A stretch of 64,000 nt of DNA from Rhyacichthys aspro (taxonomy: Eukaryota > Chordata > Actinopteri > Gobiiformes > Rhyacichthyidae), in contig CM072160.1 in assembly GCA_036850595.1 (NCBI GenBank), positions 2,837,981 through 2,901,980 on the forward strand. The letters are read 5' to 3'. A model generated the notes under the pieces. It did not search any database, had not been told where the DNA came from, and was given only the letters and a program-made list of their open reading frames with translations. Positions 36,244-48,676 of this stretch are shown piece by piece. The translations under genes and the position numbers were made by a program. Position 1 is the first letter of the stretch; every line of letters starts with the position of its first letter.

Positions 36244-37068
36244 GTGAGGAGATTCAGCCAGATTCAGAAAGCACCTGATAAAAACGTAGCTCTGATGGAC
36301 ACATGGTCATCGTGAAACAGCGAGAGATGAATGTTATCGCTCCTCACAACATCCAGAGATATTACCGCTAGAACATCCTCTTCAGTCTTTGATGCTCTTT
36401 TGTTGAATTCTGTGACGCACTCAGCACTTTTAATGACGCAGTGTGACATGTTTAATCTTAATAATAAGTATCTGTGAAAAAAACAAGGCCTCAGAACCTC
36501 ACGTAGGCTTCCTTATCAAGGATTTTAACATCTGTTCTTCAGCCTTACCTCATGATACAAGTGATAAAAATGTATGCTTTGAATACTCCCAAACTCAAAA
36601 TTAGACCTAAAACCCAACACTGTGGCCACCTTTTTTATATTTATATCATCAATGGATATGCAGCAGATGTTAAGAAACAGCAATGAACCTGCACCAACAG
36701 AGCAGGGACATCGGCGCAGATTCAAAAAGCTCAAGATTGCATGACCTTCTTTACATTTTCCTAAGAGAATGAATCATAACACATTTTTAGTTCTTCAGAT
36801 GAGCATCTCTTTCTTTCCCCCTTTTTCAGTAAAATAAGCTACATTCGTCTCTTAAACAGTTTTCTTGAACACTTTCTGAGAATGTTACTGATTTTTGTTT
36901 TGAACATTATATGAATTTGAGAAAACATTATAGAAAATAGAAGTTTAAGTGGGACAGTTTTCATCCATTTGCAATAATTACATTAAACATTTTAAATACA
37001 GTCCTCTACGTCTAAAAACTGAGTACAAATATGTTTAATTCTGAGACTGCAGCCTTCAAATATGTACC
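34681..37068. other. Non-coding DNA with a short GGA-rich simple repeat
   Basis: No gene is supported. A GC-richer patch extends to about 34900, and a GAGGAG/GGA simple repeat lies at about 36207-36245. A CTG-rich run near 36030-36060 gives a leucine-rich frame that has an in-frame stop just upstream and no start. Confidence 0.5.
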
Positions 37069-37485
37069 TTAAAGCTCCTCTTTCTTTTTTTGTCCCTGTC
37101 TCAGACTCCACTCTCCTCCAAAAGCAGCCAATTTTCCTCCAAAATACTAATCCATTTGACCAAACTGAAGTTTAGAGTTTAGCGTTAGCTTAGCTGTGAC
37201 TTCAGCGTCAGGACGACAATTATCTCCTCCTCGTTAAACATTACGTGATTGAATTGACAGTATTTATCTGTGTTTTACGTTGCCTCCCTTTTCTCTGTTG
37301 ATGCTTTTCTTTTTTCAGCTGTTTCTCTGTTAAAAGACATATTCAGCTGAAAATACACTTTATCTGCAGCTATTAAACTTCCTGGAACGTCATGTGACAA
37401 GTGTCGACCAATGGGAGCGCTCCAAGGTTTTCTGTTCCTGAATAGAGGTTCTCATCTATTACAATCCCTTAAAATAAACAGTAGA
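37069..37485 (+). repeat. Family A interspersed repeat, diverged
   Basis: It has a start TTAAAGCTCCTC, then TGTCTCAGACTCCACTCTCC, a diverged middle, and the intact core TGTCGACCAATGGGAGCGCT. Flanking sequence around the core has changed considerably. Confidence 0.75.
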
Positions 37486-39779
37486 TGCATCATAAAGACT
37501 GTTTTTTTCACAAATTTCTGAATTAAGAGAAATGCTAGTATTGGCGCCAAAGCCTTGTTGAATTATTACTGGTTGTGGCCAAATTATGACCTGATAAATA
37601 TACGATAAAGATAAGATGATAAACTCTATTGGATCATCAAAAGGTCGCGGCTGATTCAGATCAAAAGCCTCGTTTCTCTGGGAGTTAGTGAACAAACCGA
37701 CCGCACGACTTTATTTGAACAAAGCTATTTTTTCCCAATAGCTGTTTTTTGCTGCGAGTGCTTTTCCACACAATGATCTATTATCTTTCCCTGTGCTCTG
37801 TGAATAAAGGTGGAATGGAAATGGCATCACAAAACAATCACAGAGCCACAGACTGATTATTTGGTTCGGGCCAAATTGCAGAAACATATTGAAGCACACA
37901 AAGCCATGAAACAATGTTGAATCCACATCAGACCGAGCGGCTCCGTCGTTTATCGAACATGTTTTGCAAAGAAGGCCATAGTTAGAGGTTTGGATGTGTC
38001 ATTTTTTCTGCACAACACTGGGGCTCAAGACTTGTTTTATAAAAGAACTGTCAAAAGAACTATTCTATGAACACAACATCTTAAAATGGAAGGTCATTTA
38101 AAACTCAGGACTTACGAGACTGGGTCCAGCATCAGTTTGTTCCATTTACTCTTCGGTTTCGGTGGTTTATGAATTTTTGTTCAGTTCATTAAGGACTGAT
38201 CTGACTTCTCTTTGGGAAATGTTTCATGTTTGTAAGCACTATCTCACATTTAGCAACCTGTCACTCAAATAAATGTCTTGTTCTAGTGATAAACAGATCA
38301 TTTTTTTGTTTTAAAACGTAAAATAGTCCGGTCTTTGTGGAATCAAGACAGATTTTCAGGAAGCATCACCAATGAACACACAATAAACTGCTGCATAAAG
38401 CCTGCCCCATTTACGTTAGAATTGGTCTGACAGGATTTCTACAGAGTGAATATAATAACCAGATTAATTTTAGGAACAGACATGGCTGCCTGGGCTTTTA
38501 TACGTGTTTATTTTAACCCTTGAGGGTCCACCTGAGTCCCTTTGACACAAAAAATGCTCTTTTAAAGACTGTGATACATTATGAGTCAGCATATTTTTCC
38601 AATTTTATAATAAATGCCATTAACTTTAGTGCATACAACAAATATTTCTGATTTATTTTTATTTTTAACTCCTTAAATGCCAGTTTTAGTGATTAAAGTC
38701 TCCCAACAATAAAGGTTTATAGCAGTAGATCTCACTTTTTTTCCTGATGATTTATTATAAACTACTTTTTCCTGAATCAAGCAGATTTATTTTTCAATGT
38801 AAATGCACACTTAACATATTTTTTGTTTGTAATTTTGTCGACAATTGTTAAACGGCGGCTTTACGATGGATTTAACAAACTGTATCTTTCAAAATAAAAG
38901 CCCTGACCCAGCAGCTGAGAAGGCCTGGTTTACAGCTTTGACATTTTCCATGAACTGGGTTGTGTTTCCTGATTCAGCGTTCGCTAATGCACATATATTT
39001 GCCCTTGATATAAACATGGGAAGTGGATATTTATAAATAGAGCAAATCAGATCAGCGGTGAACGACCTGAAGCCGGAGGGGCTGGGGCGGAGGCGGGTGA
39101 GGGTTGGAGATGTGCCTGTAGCAGTGTGAGAAATCAGGAGCCTGACAAGTGTGAAATTTGAGTGAAGTCAGCAGAGTGTAACGGAAAGGACTGTCAACAT
39201 CCAGCCGCCGTGAAAAAAAACACACTATAAAGCAGTGTAAGGACCTTTGAACTCCAGGAGGAAGAGACAGAGGCCACTCAGCGGGAAAATAAGGCTCCGG
39301 TCGAGGTACGAGGGTCCGGCTACGTTTCACCAGTCACCATCTCGGCCATCTTTGATTTCCCAAGTGTTTTTTTTTAAATCAGTGAAGTGTGAGAGGAAAG
39401 TGGCTGCAGGGATTAATCTGAGAGAAAACAAACACCGATGTTGTATGTTTTAACGATCTTCTCGAACAGAAAATCAATTAAAACAGTGTAATTAAGAGAG
39501 ATAGAAAGTATGTTTGGAGAAAGTACTGGATATTAGATCATTATTTACTCACACTATACTATATGTAAGATAGATGGGCATTAATTGTATAAAATCTGCA
39601 TGTTTCTTTAACTTATGAATCGATATGTACAATGTAAAAACAGACAAATGTAAAATAATTCTTTATTTTAAGAATGAATCATAAACTGAGTCATACTTTT
39701 ATTCAATTGACTCATATTCTTTTAAATAATAAATAATAATAATAAATTGTGTATAATAACATCAAAATACCTCTTAGTG
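37486..39779. other. Non-coding DNA
   Basis: This is AT-rich with no supported gene. A GC-richer patch lies at 39050-39350 without recognisable domain or splice structure. Confidence 0.5.
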
Positions 39780-40348
39780 CAGTGTCAAGAGGTGAGGGGC
39801 CACGATAGTTAATAAGAATCCTTCAGGGGCCGAACACTGACTGTGACACTGGAAGCTTTTATGAAATTTTGAATGTGAGATTTCATCTTTATTCAAGTCT
39901 TACAAAAGTTATCTTTTAACATTAATTTCTCTTTTATGGAAACTTGTTTAGTGGGATTTGAACAGGTTTTAGATGGATTTGACCAGGTTTTAGATGGATT
40001 TGATCAGTTTTAGATGGATTTGAACAGCTTTTAGTTGGATTTGAACAGCTTTTAGATGGATTTGAACAGCTTTTAGATGGATTTGAACAGCTTTTAGATG
40101 GATTTGAACAGCTTTTAGATGGATTTGAACAGTTTTTATTTATATGTGAGCATTTTATATATATCTCAGTACCAAAAACTGGCTTAAGATTTCATGAACA
40201 AATAAAATCTGATTCAAATCCATCTAAAACCTCTTCAAATCCAATTAAAACCTAGTGTCAAAAACATCACCAACTAAATGTATTGAAGGGCCACATAAAA
40301 CATTGCAAAGGACCACATTTGCCCCCCGGGCCTTGAGTTTGACATGCG
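39780..40348 (+). mobile_element. hAT-like element with internal 21-bp array
   Basis: The 5' end is CAGTGTCAAGAGGTGAGG and the 3' end GGGCCTTGAGTTTGACATGCG. Flanking octamers TCTTAGTG (39772-39779) and TCTTAGTC (40349-40356) match at seven of eight positions. The order is leader with GGGGCCACGATAGTTAATA, array in plus orientation (39950-40135, including consecutive near-identical 21-bp units), an AT-rich spacer, two units in reverse orientation, then a tail with AGTGTCAAAAACATCACC. No transposase. Confidence 0.78.
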
Positions 40349-40367
40349 TCTTAGTCTGCCATCTTGG

Positions 40368-40476
40368 AGAAATAAAGATTTAAAGGTCCTTGGATGGCAA
40401 CAAGTCTAAAGAACCATTAAATATGAGAGAGAATATGTATTTTGGGGCTAAAAGTTACACACACGGTGGCATTAAA
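40368..40476. repeat. Right-end fragment of the 14.4-kb-type element
   Basis: AAGAACCATTAAATATGAG followed by TTGGGGCTAAAAGTTACAC parallels the last about 65 bases of the element at 14408-14787. The left part is missing. Confidence 0.5.
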
Positions 40477-40639
40477 AAAGCAGGCTGAGTCTTGACCAGA
40501 GTAGTTCAAATATTTTGGCGCAGTCTGGTGGCACCGCTTCAGAATCAACAAAAGCCAAAGTCAAAAGTGTGCTTCATTTCCTTGTTGTCTTGTGTGAGGA
40601 CTGTCAGATCAGGCCTGACACCGTGTTGATTCCTGTCGT

Positions 40640-40980
40640 TCGTATCAGTTCGGCAGCGCTACCTGACGGCTCCTCAAGCTCTCGGCTGATAACTGACAAC
40701 ACGCCGGCCCCGATTCAATCGCAGACGGCAATCTGGGCCCCCGGAGCCCCTCGTCTGGCGGCGACAGGCAGCACACGGCGGCGGGAGATAACGAGGAGGG
40801 GGCGCCCCGCTGAGCCCCGCGTGGTACGTTTCTCACAACAGTCACACGCCACTTTAATCAGACAGTGAGCTAGTGCTGCCGAGACAAAAGGCCGGAGGAG
40901 ACGGGACGGTGACAGCTGAGCACGACTCTCGCACAAATATAGACTAAATAAAAGTCAACAACGAGAGTCACGCGGCGCGG
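40640..40980. other. CpG-rich block in the left arm
   Basis: It is rich in CpG, with CCCGGAGCCCCTCGTCTGGC, GGCGCCCCGC and CACGCGGCGCGG. Long open frames run on both strands (plus 40515-40868, minus 40645-40936). The mirror copy at about 63050-63385 has a stop within the plus-type frame, and no known domain is present. It is best treated as non-coding, possibly regulatory. Confidence 0.4.
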
Positions 40981-41189
40981 ATTTGAACAGATAAAAACAC
41001 ACCTTTTTGCAGTTTGTCTCAGGTCGTCTGGCGTCACTGTTCAAGTCAGAAAAATATAATGAACATGAAGGTGAAATTTGAACGTTTAATTTGGGTTCAG
41101 TCTTGTCTTATGTCTGGACTTGACAATATTGAGGAGTTGTGTGAGTAATTTGCATTAGTTTGACAGTTTAATCACTAACAGTTTATTGT

Positions 41190-41725
41190 AACAGGAATCA
41201 TCTGAAAAAATGAGACCTTAAGACGTGATCTAGTCTTTATAATGAAGGATTTTAATAGATGAGAATGATCAGTCCACAGCAGGATTTTGTCCAATCACAG
41301 CTCACTTCAGGTAAAAAGGAGCGCTCCCATTGGTCGACACTGATGTCAACAACGAAGGAACAAGGAAATAAACCAAGGAAATGGGTTATTCTGTTGGAAA
41401 TACGTTTTATTTATAGAGAAACAGCTCAAAAAAGATAAAAATAAAGAAACAAGCAGCAAATTAAACATGAATAAATGTTGTCAATGCTTTAATCAGACAG
41501 ACATAATTCCAGGATCACTACAGTCTACAACATTAAACTCCAAAGATAAAAGTTTCAGGTCAGATCTCAAGTTTGATTTAATGTGACGTATTTAGTGGTG
41601 AAAAATTGGTCCAGTTTTATCTTTTTTTAAATAAATGAAGCAGGAATGGTTACTACGCTGCTGTTGGAGGAGAGTGGAGTCTGAGACAGGGACAAAAAAC
41701 TAAAATCAGGTCCTGGAGCTTTAAA
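41190..41725 (-). repeat. Family A interspersed repeat, full length (left arm)
   Basis: Mirror partner of 62304-62838. It carries all landmarks on the minus strand, including AAAGCTCCAGGACCTGATTT, AACTGGACCAATTTTTCACC, GTCGACCAATGGGAGCGCTC and GATCACGTCTTAAGGTCTCA. Confidence 0.9.
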
Positions 41726-42639
41726 ATTTGACAAAGACATAGCTGTAACTTGATGTAAACGCAAATGACACATGGCACACATGGTTCTGTACCAGCAGGA
41801 CTTCTGACAACACCTCCAGCTTTCCCACTATAAACCAGCCTGCTTGGCGTGTGACCAAGTTTGTGATTGGTTTCATGAATGCTGAGGTTGGCGCGACTGT
41901 TTATTGAATGCAATACATGTAACATTTAACACAGCTGAATTATTCCCACAGCGCTGCCAGCATTATTTAGCATTTACAAGCTGCCGTACACGTGTGTTTC
42001 TGCTGGAGTGAAGGCTGGAGAGGTGATCTGACTTTATTGGGAGCCTTTCAAAGTGTTTGTCGCAGTTGTAATTTATGCCAAGAGCTTTTTTTTTTTTATC
42101 ATTTACCGGGCATTGAAATAGATTGATGTAGTGAGGTTGTAATAAAGTGCGTCCCAGTTGGCTGAGACAAACGAGCGCGAGACGTTTTACATTCACTCGA
42201 CATAACACTGCGGAGCTCCAGCCGCAATGACAACCTCCTTAAATCATGCCAACAAACTTTTGGATTTAACTCAAGAAAAGCAAACACAATTACCAAATCA
42301 ATTATGTTCCGCTGATTAGTCTTGATTTATAATTACCGAGCTCGGGGCCCGCTCTGCGTTTTAACATTAATTCAATAAGCTTGTTTGTGCACGGCGCTGG
42401 CTCGCGGCGGGTGATTACTGGCAGGACGGTGCAGGTGCACGCCTTGGCCCCGGTTCGACTCAGGGCCGTTAAGAAGCACTCTGTAACTTTCTACCTTTTA
42501 ATAATACTTTTGAAGTCATTTTATTGGTTCTGGGACTTGAAACAGGAGAATCCAGATATGTGCAAAAACAAGGCCTCAACAAACTTGTGGGAAATGTACG
42601 GAATTTGTTTTAGGAGATTGATTTAGTTTGACGTACAGG

Positions 42640-43125
42640 AAAAACTATAGGACCTGTCTGAGTGTATGCTAATATGTTTATCTAAAAAAAAAAAAGGCAA
42701 TGCACTGTATTGTTTTTTTTATGGATTTGAACAGGTCTTAGATGGATTTGAATAGGTTGTAGATGGATTTGAACAGGTTTTAGATGGATTTGAATAGGTT
42801 GTAGATGGATTTGAACAGGTTTTAGATGGATTTGAACACATTTTAAATGGATTTGAACACATTTATTTGGATTCCAGTAAAAACATAGTGCCAAAAATAT
42901 TGTTTATCTAAAAAAAAAAAAAAAAAAAAGGCAATGCACTGTATTGTTTTATTTATTTATTATTTATTTTTGATGTTATTCTTTTAGTTTTTTTAATTAT
43001 TTTTTTCTACTTAACAATTTTTATTTTATTTTTTTTACTATTATTCTTATTACTGTTACCATTCAGTTATATTGAAAAAAAAATCCAGTCATAAAAAAAA
43101 ACTATAGGACCTGTCTGTATGTATA
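42640..43125 (+). repeat. Duplicated flank around a short minisatellite
   Basis: A passage ACTATAGGACCTGTCTG followed by GTTTATCT occurs at about 42645-42685 and again at 43101-43135. TTTATCT, a poly-A tract and GGCAATGCACTGTATTG occur at 42677-42713 and 42902-42949. Between them lie eight or so 21-bp units (42720-42870). The second poly-A tract is 20 bases here and 28 in the mirror copy. The arrangement suggests nested tandem duplication. Confidence 0.65.
42720..42895 (+). repeat. 21-bp minisatellite, short array
   Basis: Six to eight units alternate GGTTTTAGATGGATTTGAA and GGTTGTAGATGGATTTGAA, ending with the AGTAAAAACATAGTGCCAAA tail typical of the hAT-like elements. The mirror copy is at 61135-61305. 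Confidence 0.85.
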
Positions 43126-43696
43126 TGTTTATCTATAGGTGGATGTATGATTGTATGATAATTTTTTTTGTGTGTCTCAGAGCTGAGGATGGAATAAAGC
43201 CAAAAATACCATTAGCATTAGCATATGCTATCACCTACAGGCATTTCTTCTGTTCGTTGTTCAGGTTTCACTGGTTTGGCAAAAGTTTGGTTAAGTTCTT
43301 TGCCTTTTTTTGAAGGAAAAAATGATGTACAGCTTCCCCAACCCATCTTCCACAGTGTTTTCAGCCTAAATGTGTGTCTTTATGCAATTTTAAAACAGAT
43401 TTTTGTAGAAAATGTGTTTCCAGACCTTGAATTTGAACACATGTATTCAACACTTTAATTTTGTATGTGTATTTCTTGATTTTTAAATGAACACAATCAA
43501 ACGGCGGTGAAGTGGAGAGCTCTCAGATCAGACGCTGAGGGCACACAGGAGATGATAAGCCGATTGATTTGAAGATAAAACCTGACCGACAGATGACCTA
43601 CAGAGATGGGAACTCGAACGGGGGACACTTCCGCTCTTTTACAAACAATGACAACTACGCACTCTGAGGAATAACAACACAACAGACACTTTAAAT

Positions 43697-44424
43697 CAGT
43701 GGTGACGGGCCACTATAGTTAATAAGAATCCTCTCAGAGGCCGAAGATGGAGACACTTGACAAGCTTTTATTACATTTTGAATGAAAGGTTAAAGTTAGA
43801 GTTAATTTCCTCCTTTTATGGAAACTAGTTTAGTTGGTTTTGAACAGGTTTTATATGCATTTGGTGTTATTTGGATTTAAATATGTTTTAGATGGATTTG
43901 AAAAAAAAAAAAAGTTAAATTTGAGCTCAGGTTTTAGATGGATGCTTTTGAAACAGGTTTTAGATGGATTTGAACAGGTTTTATTTGGATTTGAAGAGGT
44001 TTTAGATAGATTTGAACAGGTTGTAGATGGATTTGAACTGGTTTTATTTTGATTTCAACAGGTTTAGATGGATTTGAACACATTTTAAATGGATCTGAAC
44101 AGGTTTTATTTGGATTTGAAAAGGTTTTAGATTGATTTGAACAGGTTTAAGATCGATTTGAAAATGTTTCTGTTGAGTTTGAGCTGGTTTTATATGGATC
44201 TAAACAGGTTTTGTTTTGATTTAAACTGGTTTTAGATGATTTGAACACATTTTAAATGGATTTGAACAGGTTTTATTTGGATTTTGAAGAGGTTTTAGAT
44301 GGATTTGAACAGGTTTAAGATGGATTTGAAAAGGTTTTAGATGGATTTGAACAGATTCATTTGGATTCCAGTAAAAACGTAGTGCCAAAAATATCACCTA
44401 GTCAATGCATTGAAGGGCCATATA
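43697..44424 (+). mobile_element. hAT-like element with 21-bp array, 3' truncated
   Basis: It starts CAGTGGTGACGGGCCACTAT and runs through TTAATTTCCTCCTTTTATGG. From 43830 to about 44380 it has units such as TTTGAACAGGTTTTAGATGG, including a 13-base poly-A interruption near 43900. It ends with GTGCCAAAAATATCACCTAG and TTGAAGGGCCATATAA, lacking the GTTTGACAT terminus. Its mirror copy is at 59584-60309. Confidence 0.7.
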
Positions 44425-44998
44425 ATGATTTTATCTAAGTGTGTGTAGAGCTTGGGAAGAATGTATGTGTTTTTATGTGTTTTCTAATCCAAACACATGA
44501 CATTTTTAACACGAGGGTAAAAAATTTGCATGAAAAGTTTGCGAGTGACGTGACCTCCTTTCGACTTTGTGCATCAACACTTTACAAACTCAGACTTTTC
44601 ATATTTTGTCGCGAATATGAAGCAAGAAACTGAAATATTCAAACTTGGTTTTCCCAGCCGCTGTCTTTTCCCTTCGCAGGTGTCACCTTGTCTTCTGAGG
44701 CTTCATAAAGTCCCTTTGCTGAGGCTGCAGTGTGAATTATTTATTCAGGCTGTAACTAATCTATTGTTCCTCTTCCTCCACATCGTGATGTACCGCTGTC
44801 CTTATCCTGTGACATGCCTCTGAAGAGAAGCACTGTTTGTTTCCATCGATTTTATTTCACATTGTCAATGAGCTGCTCTATAAAAAGAACCGTCAGAGAT
44901 GCTCCAGTCCTTATATTCATTAAAGGTGCCCCTGTAGTGCAGTATGTACAGTGTCGTATGCAGTAAATCATGCTCATTTTCACAAAAGCCATTCTCTT

Positions 44999-47689
44999 CT
45001 TGCTACTGTATATTTTTTTAGATGCCCCTCCCTCTCAGACCAGATAATACACTCTGTTTTGATTGATTTCTGGTTAATCTAAGCTTTATTGAAACCTGGT
45101 TCTCTTCAACAAAAGCCGTGTTGTGCGACTTATCTATCTCACTATGTTTTGGTAAAAGAGGCTGAGCAATGTTGGATTAAAGTAAACAGGATAATCCAAT
45201 AATGCCCAGCAATTCTTTCGATAAATGTACAGAATATAGCACTGTTTAAAAGCTACATTTCCATTTATTCAGTGGGATGTGAACATGAACCGGACCTGGA
45301 TCTGTTGGATTATCTAAGTTAATCGTAAACGGACCACATCTATGCTCTTTAGATCTCTAGATTATATCAACATATGACAAAGGTAAGTACAGACAGCAGT
45401 GTAAATGATGTGGACAAGCAAATATATTGACTTTAATATGTGCTTGGTCTATGTCAAAACACTTTTTCCACGACACATTTACAAAAAGACCATCTTACAC
45501 AGACTTACAGCTGCAAAGCTTGTGATTTTGTTGTTATTATTCTTACTGTTGTTGTTTCCTTTTCTTTTAGGCTTTAGACTTTGGAGTAGGGCCGGTAAAA
45601 TAACATTTAACTCGATGTTACGCCCCCTACACACTGCGGGACCGCATTTACCTGAAGCTAACGCGGCTAACAACTGAGCTAACGATGGAAAAACATAAAA
45701 AACACGCTGCTAAATGGACAATTGAAAAAAAAGAGATTACTGTATGGTTCCTGGAAAAGAGTAAAGTCATATTCTAAAGGTTCTAAATTACACAAGTTCA
45801 CACAAATTGACATTAAATAGTTCTAAGGCACAAAGTGAATGCATTAATGCACTTTAAGTTACTGTATTGGATAAAGGTTTCTGATGTCATTTTGAAGTTA
45901 TTTGTCAAATCATTTTTGCATTCATAGAATGGACTGTCATGTCTCAGTTTTGAGTCTGAACAATGCAAAATTAATACTTTTCTGTAAAACATATTACAAT
46001 TTGCGAGCTATACAAAAGTTAAAGTATAATTAAGGTTAAATACTTGAAAATAAAGTTAATTACCTTCTGTTAAATTGAAGATTTGGTGTGTTTATTAATT
46101 ATGATAAATTACAGCCAGATTTGTGATTAATTTGATTCACATCCTTCCGTTTTAGATGTTGTTTTGTCTTCTCTGACTCCCTGACATATGCATATTACTT
46201 ATATACATATTAGAATTCAAGCTTTAATGAATAATCACAAACATTTTTAAAAAACTGGGTTAAAAATGCAGATGTAGGCCTCCATCAGTCCGCTCTACAA
46301 ATTCAAAATTGCTGCAGTGAAGAATACGACTAATTTCCTCTAACTCCTGAGAGATTTACACATCATTTAACTAAAATAAGATTGGGTATCACCCGGAGCC
46401 CGAGCCGTGGGCATTAATAGTGAAATAAGGGTTAACATCTGCGGCCGTCTGCTGCCTGCCGGGCACAGTGGAGCGTGTCTATTTTAGAATAAGGCACACT
46501 TAGAGCTTCGCACACACACCGCAGTAATGGAGGCATTACTGTGAGTGATGGGCCACGGCGGGCTGCCCTCCATCACCTGCCCATCTCCAGACATCTCCAT
46601 TTGCACAGCACACCTCAGCAGCTCCACACTCTGCAGAGAAACACCAACCCAACTCACACAAACACACAGCTGACACAGGAACAGACGCTAAAACAAACGG
46701 ATAAGTACAATACACTGTGGCTATGTTTCTGAACTGTGGATATGAAAGATACAACATTTTAGCTGGATTACTGTTGGAGAAACAACACAAACACGAAAAA
46801 TACCGCAAATGGCAGCTCCATTTATTATTAAACCATAACATACACTGCACTTTCTTCTTCCTACAGTAACCAGATGCTAACTTAACAACAATAGCACCTA
46901 TGCACGATTACTGAGACATGACTTTACACATTTAGATGAAATGCCCTTCTCTTTTTCTCTCTCTGAACAATGGCAGGTCCATATTTAAACAGTAAACCAC
47001 ACATTTGTACAACTGATGGACTTCTATGGAGCTGTTCATTTTGCATATCTCAGAACTGTTGGTGTAATTTTGATTCTTATTATTGTACACACTGAGGAGA
47101 CTTAATTAAGGTGGATTCAGCTAACTCTGTAACACAGGGCCCTTTGTAAATGATTCCCTTCTTTTCAAAATAAAAGCATGGGCCCTTAGTGACACATGTA
47201 TTAATCAGTCTGTTGGAAGTAAAAGTAAAAGTCACATATTACAGTCAGAGGCAATGTGGGTCTAATATTTAGTGCTTGAATAAACGGCCTGTCTATTAAA
47301 AATACATTCATTTGGTCTTTTTTACTCAAAGTGAATGGACAAAGTGTGTGTCAACAGTAAAAGCACCTCAGCTTTTCTCGGGACACTCCTGGCGTCTTCT
47401 TTTCTGCTCGTTGGGCTGTCATATCTTAAAACTATCCATTTCTGAGACATACTAATCCAATATCATCTTATTTCTTTGGCCGGGCTCCGTGCCCGAGCCG
47501 CACTGAGGGCTTCATTAGTCACATGACTGACAGCCCACAGCCCGCTGCAGCTCCTGATGGACGCTGCTTGGACGGGACTTTTCTTTTCTGGATGAAATAC
47601 TCAACACTTTAGATTTCAAGGGCGGTGTTTTTTTAGGAACCAAATAAGACACATTTTGCATATTTACTGTGTTTCTGTTCATGCATATC
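44999..47689. other. Non-coding DNA between the inverted arms
   Basis: This is single-copy-looking AT-rich DNA with no supported gene. A GC-richer patch lies at 46390-46480, and a segment at 45585-45700 (ATGTTACGCCCCCTACACAC) may be an old repeat of unknown type. Confidence 0.5.
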
Positions 47690-47935
47690 TCACACCACTT
47701 TCTTTAAGAGCATGTGAACAGCTATGGTAGCCCTGCAGGGACATGCTGTTTACATGCTGTTTTCTGATGACGATGATAAATATCCATTGCTGATTGGTGC
47801 TTAAACCAAAAAATAACTTGGCTTTGGGTTTATTTTGACGTTATGTGGCCTATAAAGTAAATGTGATATTATAAAACATCCTTTCACTGTTTACTAAGGA
47901 GCTCTGAATGTATATTCTTTAGGATATACAAAGAC
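47690..47935 (+). repeat. Family C interspersed repeat
   Basis: It contains AAGAGCATGTGAACAGCTAT, GGTAGCCCTGCAGGGACATG and AAGGAGCTCTGAATGTATA. It is related to 52605-53160 and 19352-19445. No coding capacity. Confidence 0.55.
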
Positions 47936-48503
47936 AAGGTGTTTTTTTTTATGTGAAACTCTACTCAAAACAGTTTCAGATGTGACAATATGTATGTTTT
48001 ATCTTTTCATTTCTCTAAAAACATATTCCAGGTGTAGTCTTTAGGTTTAGATTTAGTGAGATTTAGATTCAGTTCTCATGAAATCTTGATGAAAATAGTG
48101 GTATGTCGTTCAACTACAAATAATCTCTCGGTTTGCAGTGAATTCCCGCAAAATAATTCACTAAAATATGGCATATACTGTAATTCTTAAGAAGAATTTA
48201 AAAGAAACTATCAATGCCACATTCATAAATCTAAAGCTAAAGTAAAGGTGTTTAAAGCGAGCGGCGTATGTGGACTTATATGTTGTTGTCCTGATTCTCG
48301 GCGTGAGCTTAAATCCACAGAGACCTCTTCAGAGAGATACAAACGTGTTGGTTTTCTGACAGGTCAAAAGTTTTCTCTGTTAACAACTCCACAACAGAAA
48401 AGGCTCAGACAAACGTATTATCTGGGGTTAGATTTTCAGTGTGGGACGGGTAAAGGCTGCACTAGGACGGTGCAGTAAACAATGCAGCTTTATTCATTTA
48501 AAT
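47936..48503. other. Non-coding DNA
   Basis: No gene or recognisable repeat. Ordinary AT-rich sequence. Confidence 0.5.
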
Positions 48504-48676
48504 CAGTGGTGTCAAAGTCAATGTGGTCAGGGGCCTTGAAAGAGAATAAAGGGCCGGATTTTTACAGAATTTCACATCAGTTCCAATTAAAACCTGTTCC
48601 AAGCCAACAAAAAACAGTTCAAATCCAACATTTTTTTTTCAAATCCAAAATAAAATAAAATAAAATAAAATAAAAT
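48504..48676 (+). mobile_element. hAT-like element, 5' fragment with simple repeat
   Basis: It starts CAGTGGTGTCAAAGTCAATG and has GGGGCC and two or three minus-orientation 21-bp unit remnants (AATTAAAACCTGTTCCAAGC). It ends in a (TAAAA)n tract at 48650-48676. Truncated. Confidence 0.5.

Larger units (their letters stand above)
40033..44998 (+). repeat. Left arm of a large inverted duplication
   Basis: The whole segment recurs in reverse complement at 59025-64000: 40033 pairs with 64000 and 44998 with 59025. Most blocks differ by only a few bases per 200, with scattered one-base indels, plus length changes in poly-A and minisatellite tracts. The arm contains a hAT-like element part, a family A copy, a CpG-rich block, two minisatellites and no supported gene. 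The far end of the duplication lies outside the window, since the right arm runs to the window end. Confidence 0.93.

Noticed and set aside
40515..40868. Open frame of 117 codons in a CpG-rich block, also in the mirror arm
   Set aside because: The mirror version stops early after a small change, composition explains the openness, and no domain or splice structure is visible.
42425..42485. tRNA-like TTCGACT loop in GGCCCCGGTTCGACTCAGGG
   Set aside because: The T-arm stem has a mismatch and no acceptor, D or anticodon arms can be built around it.
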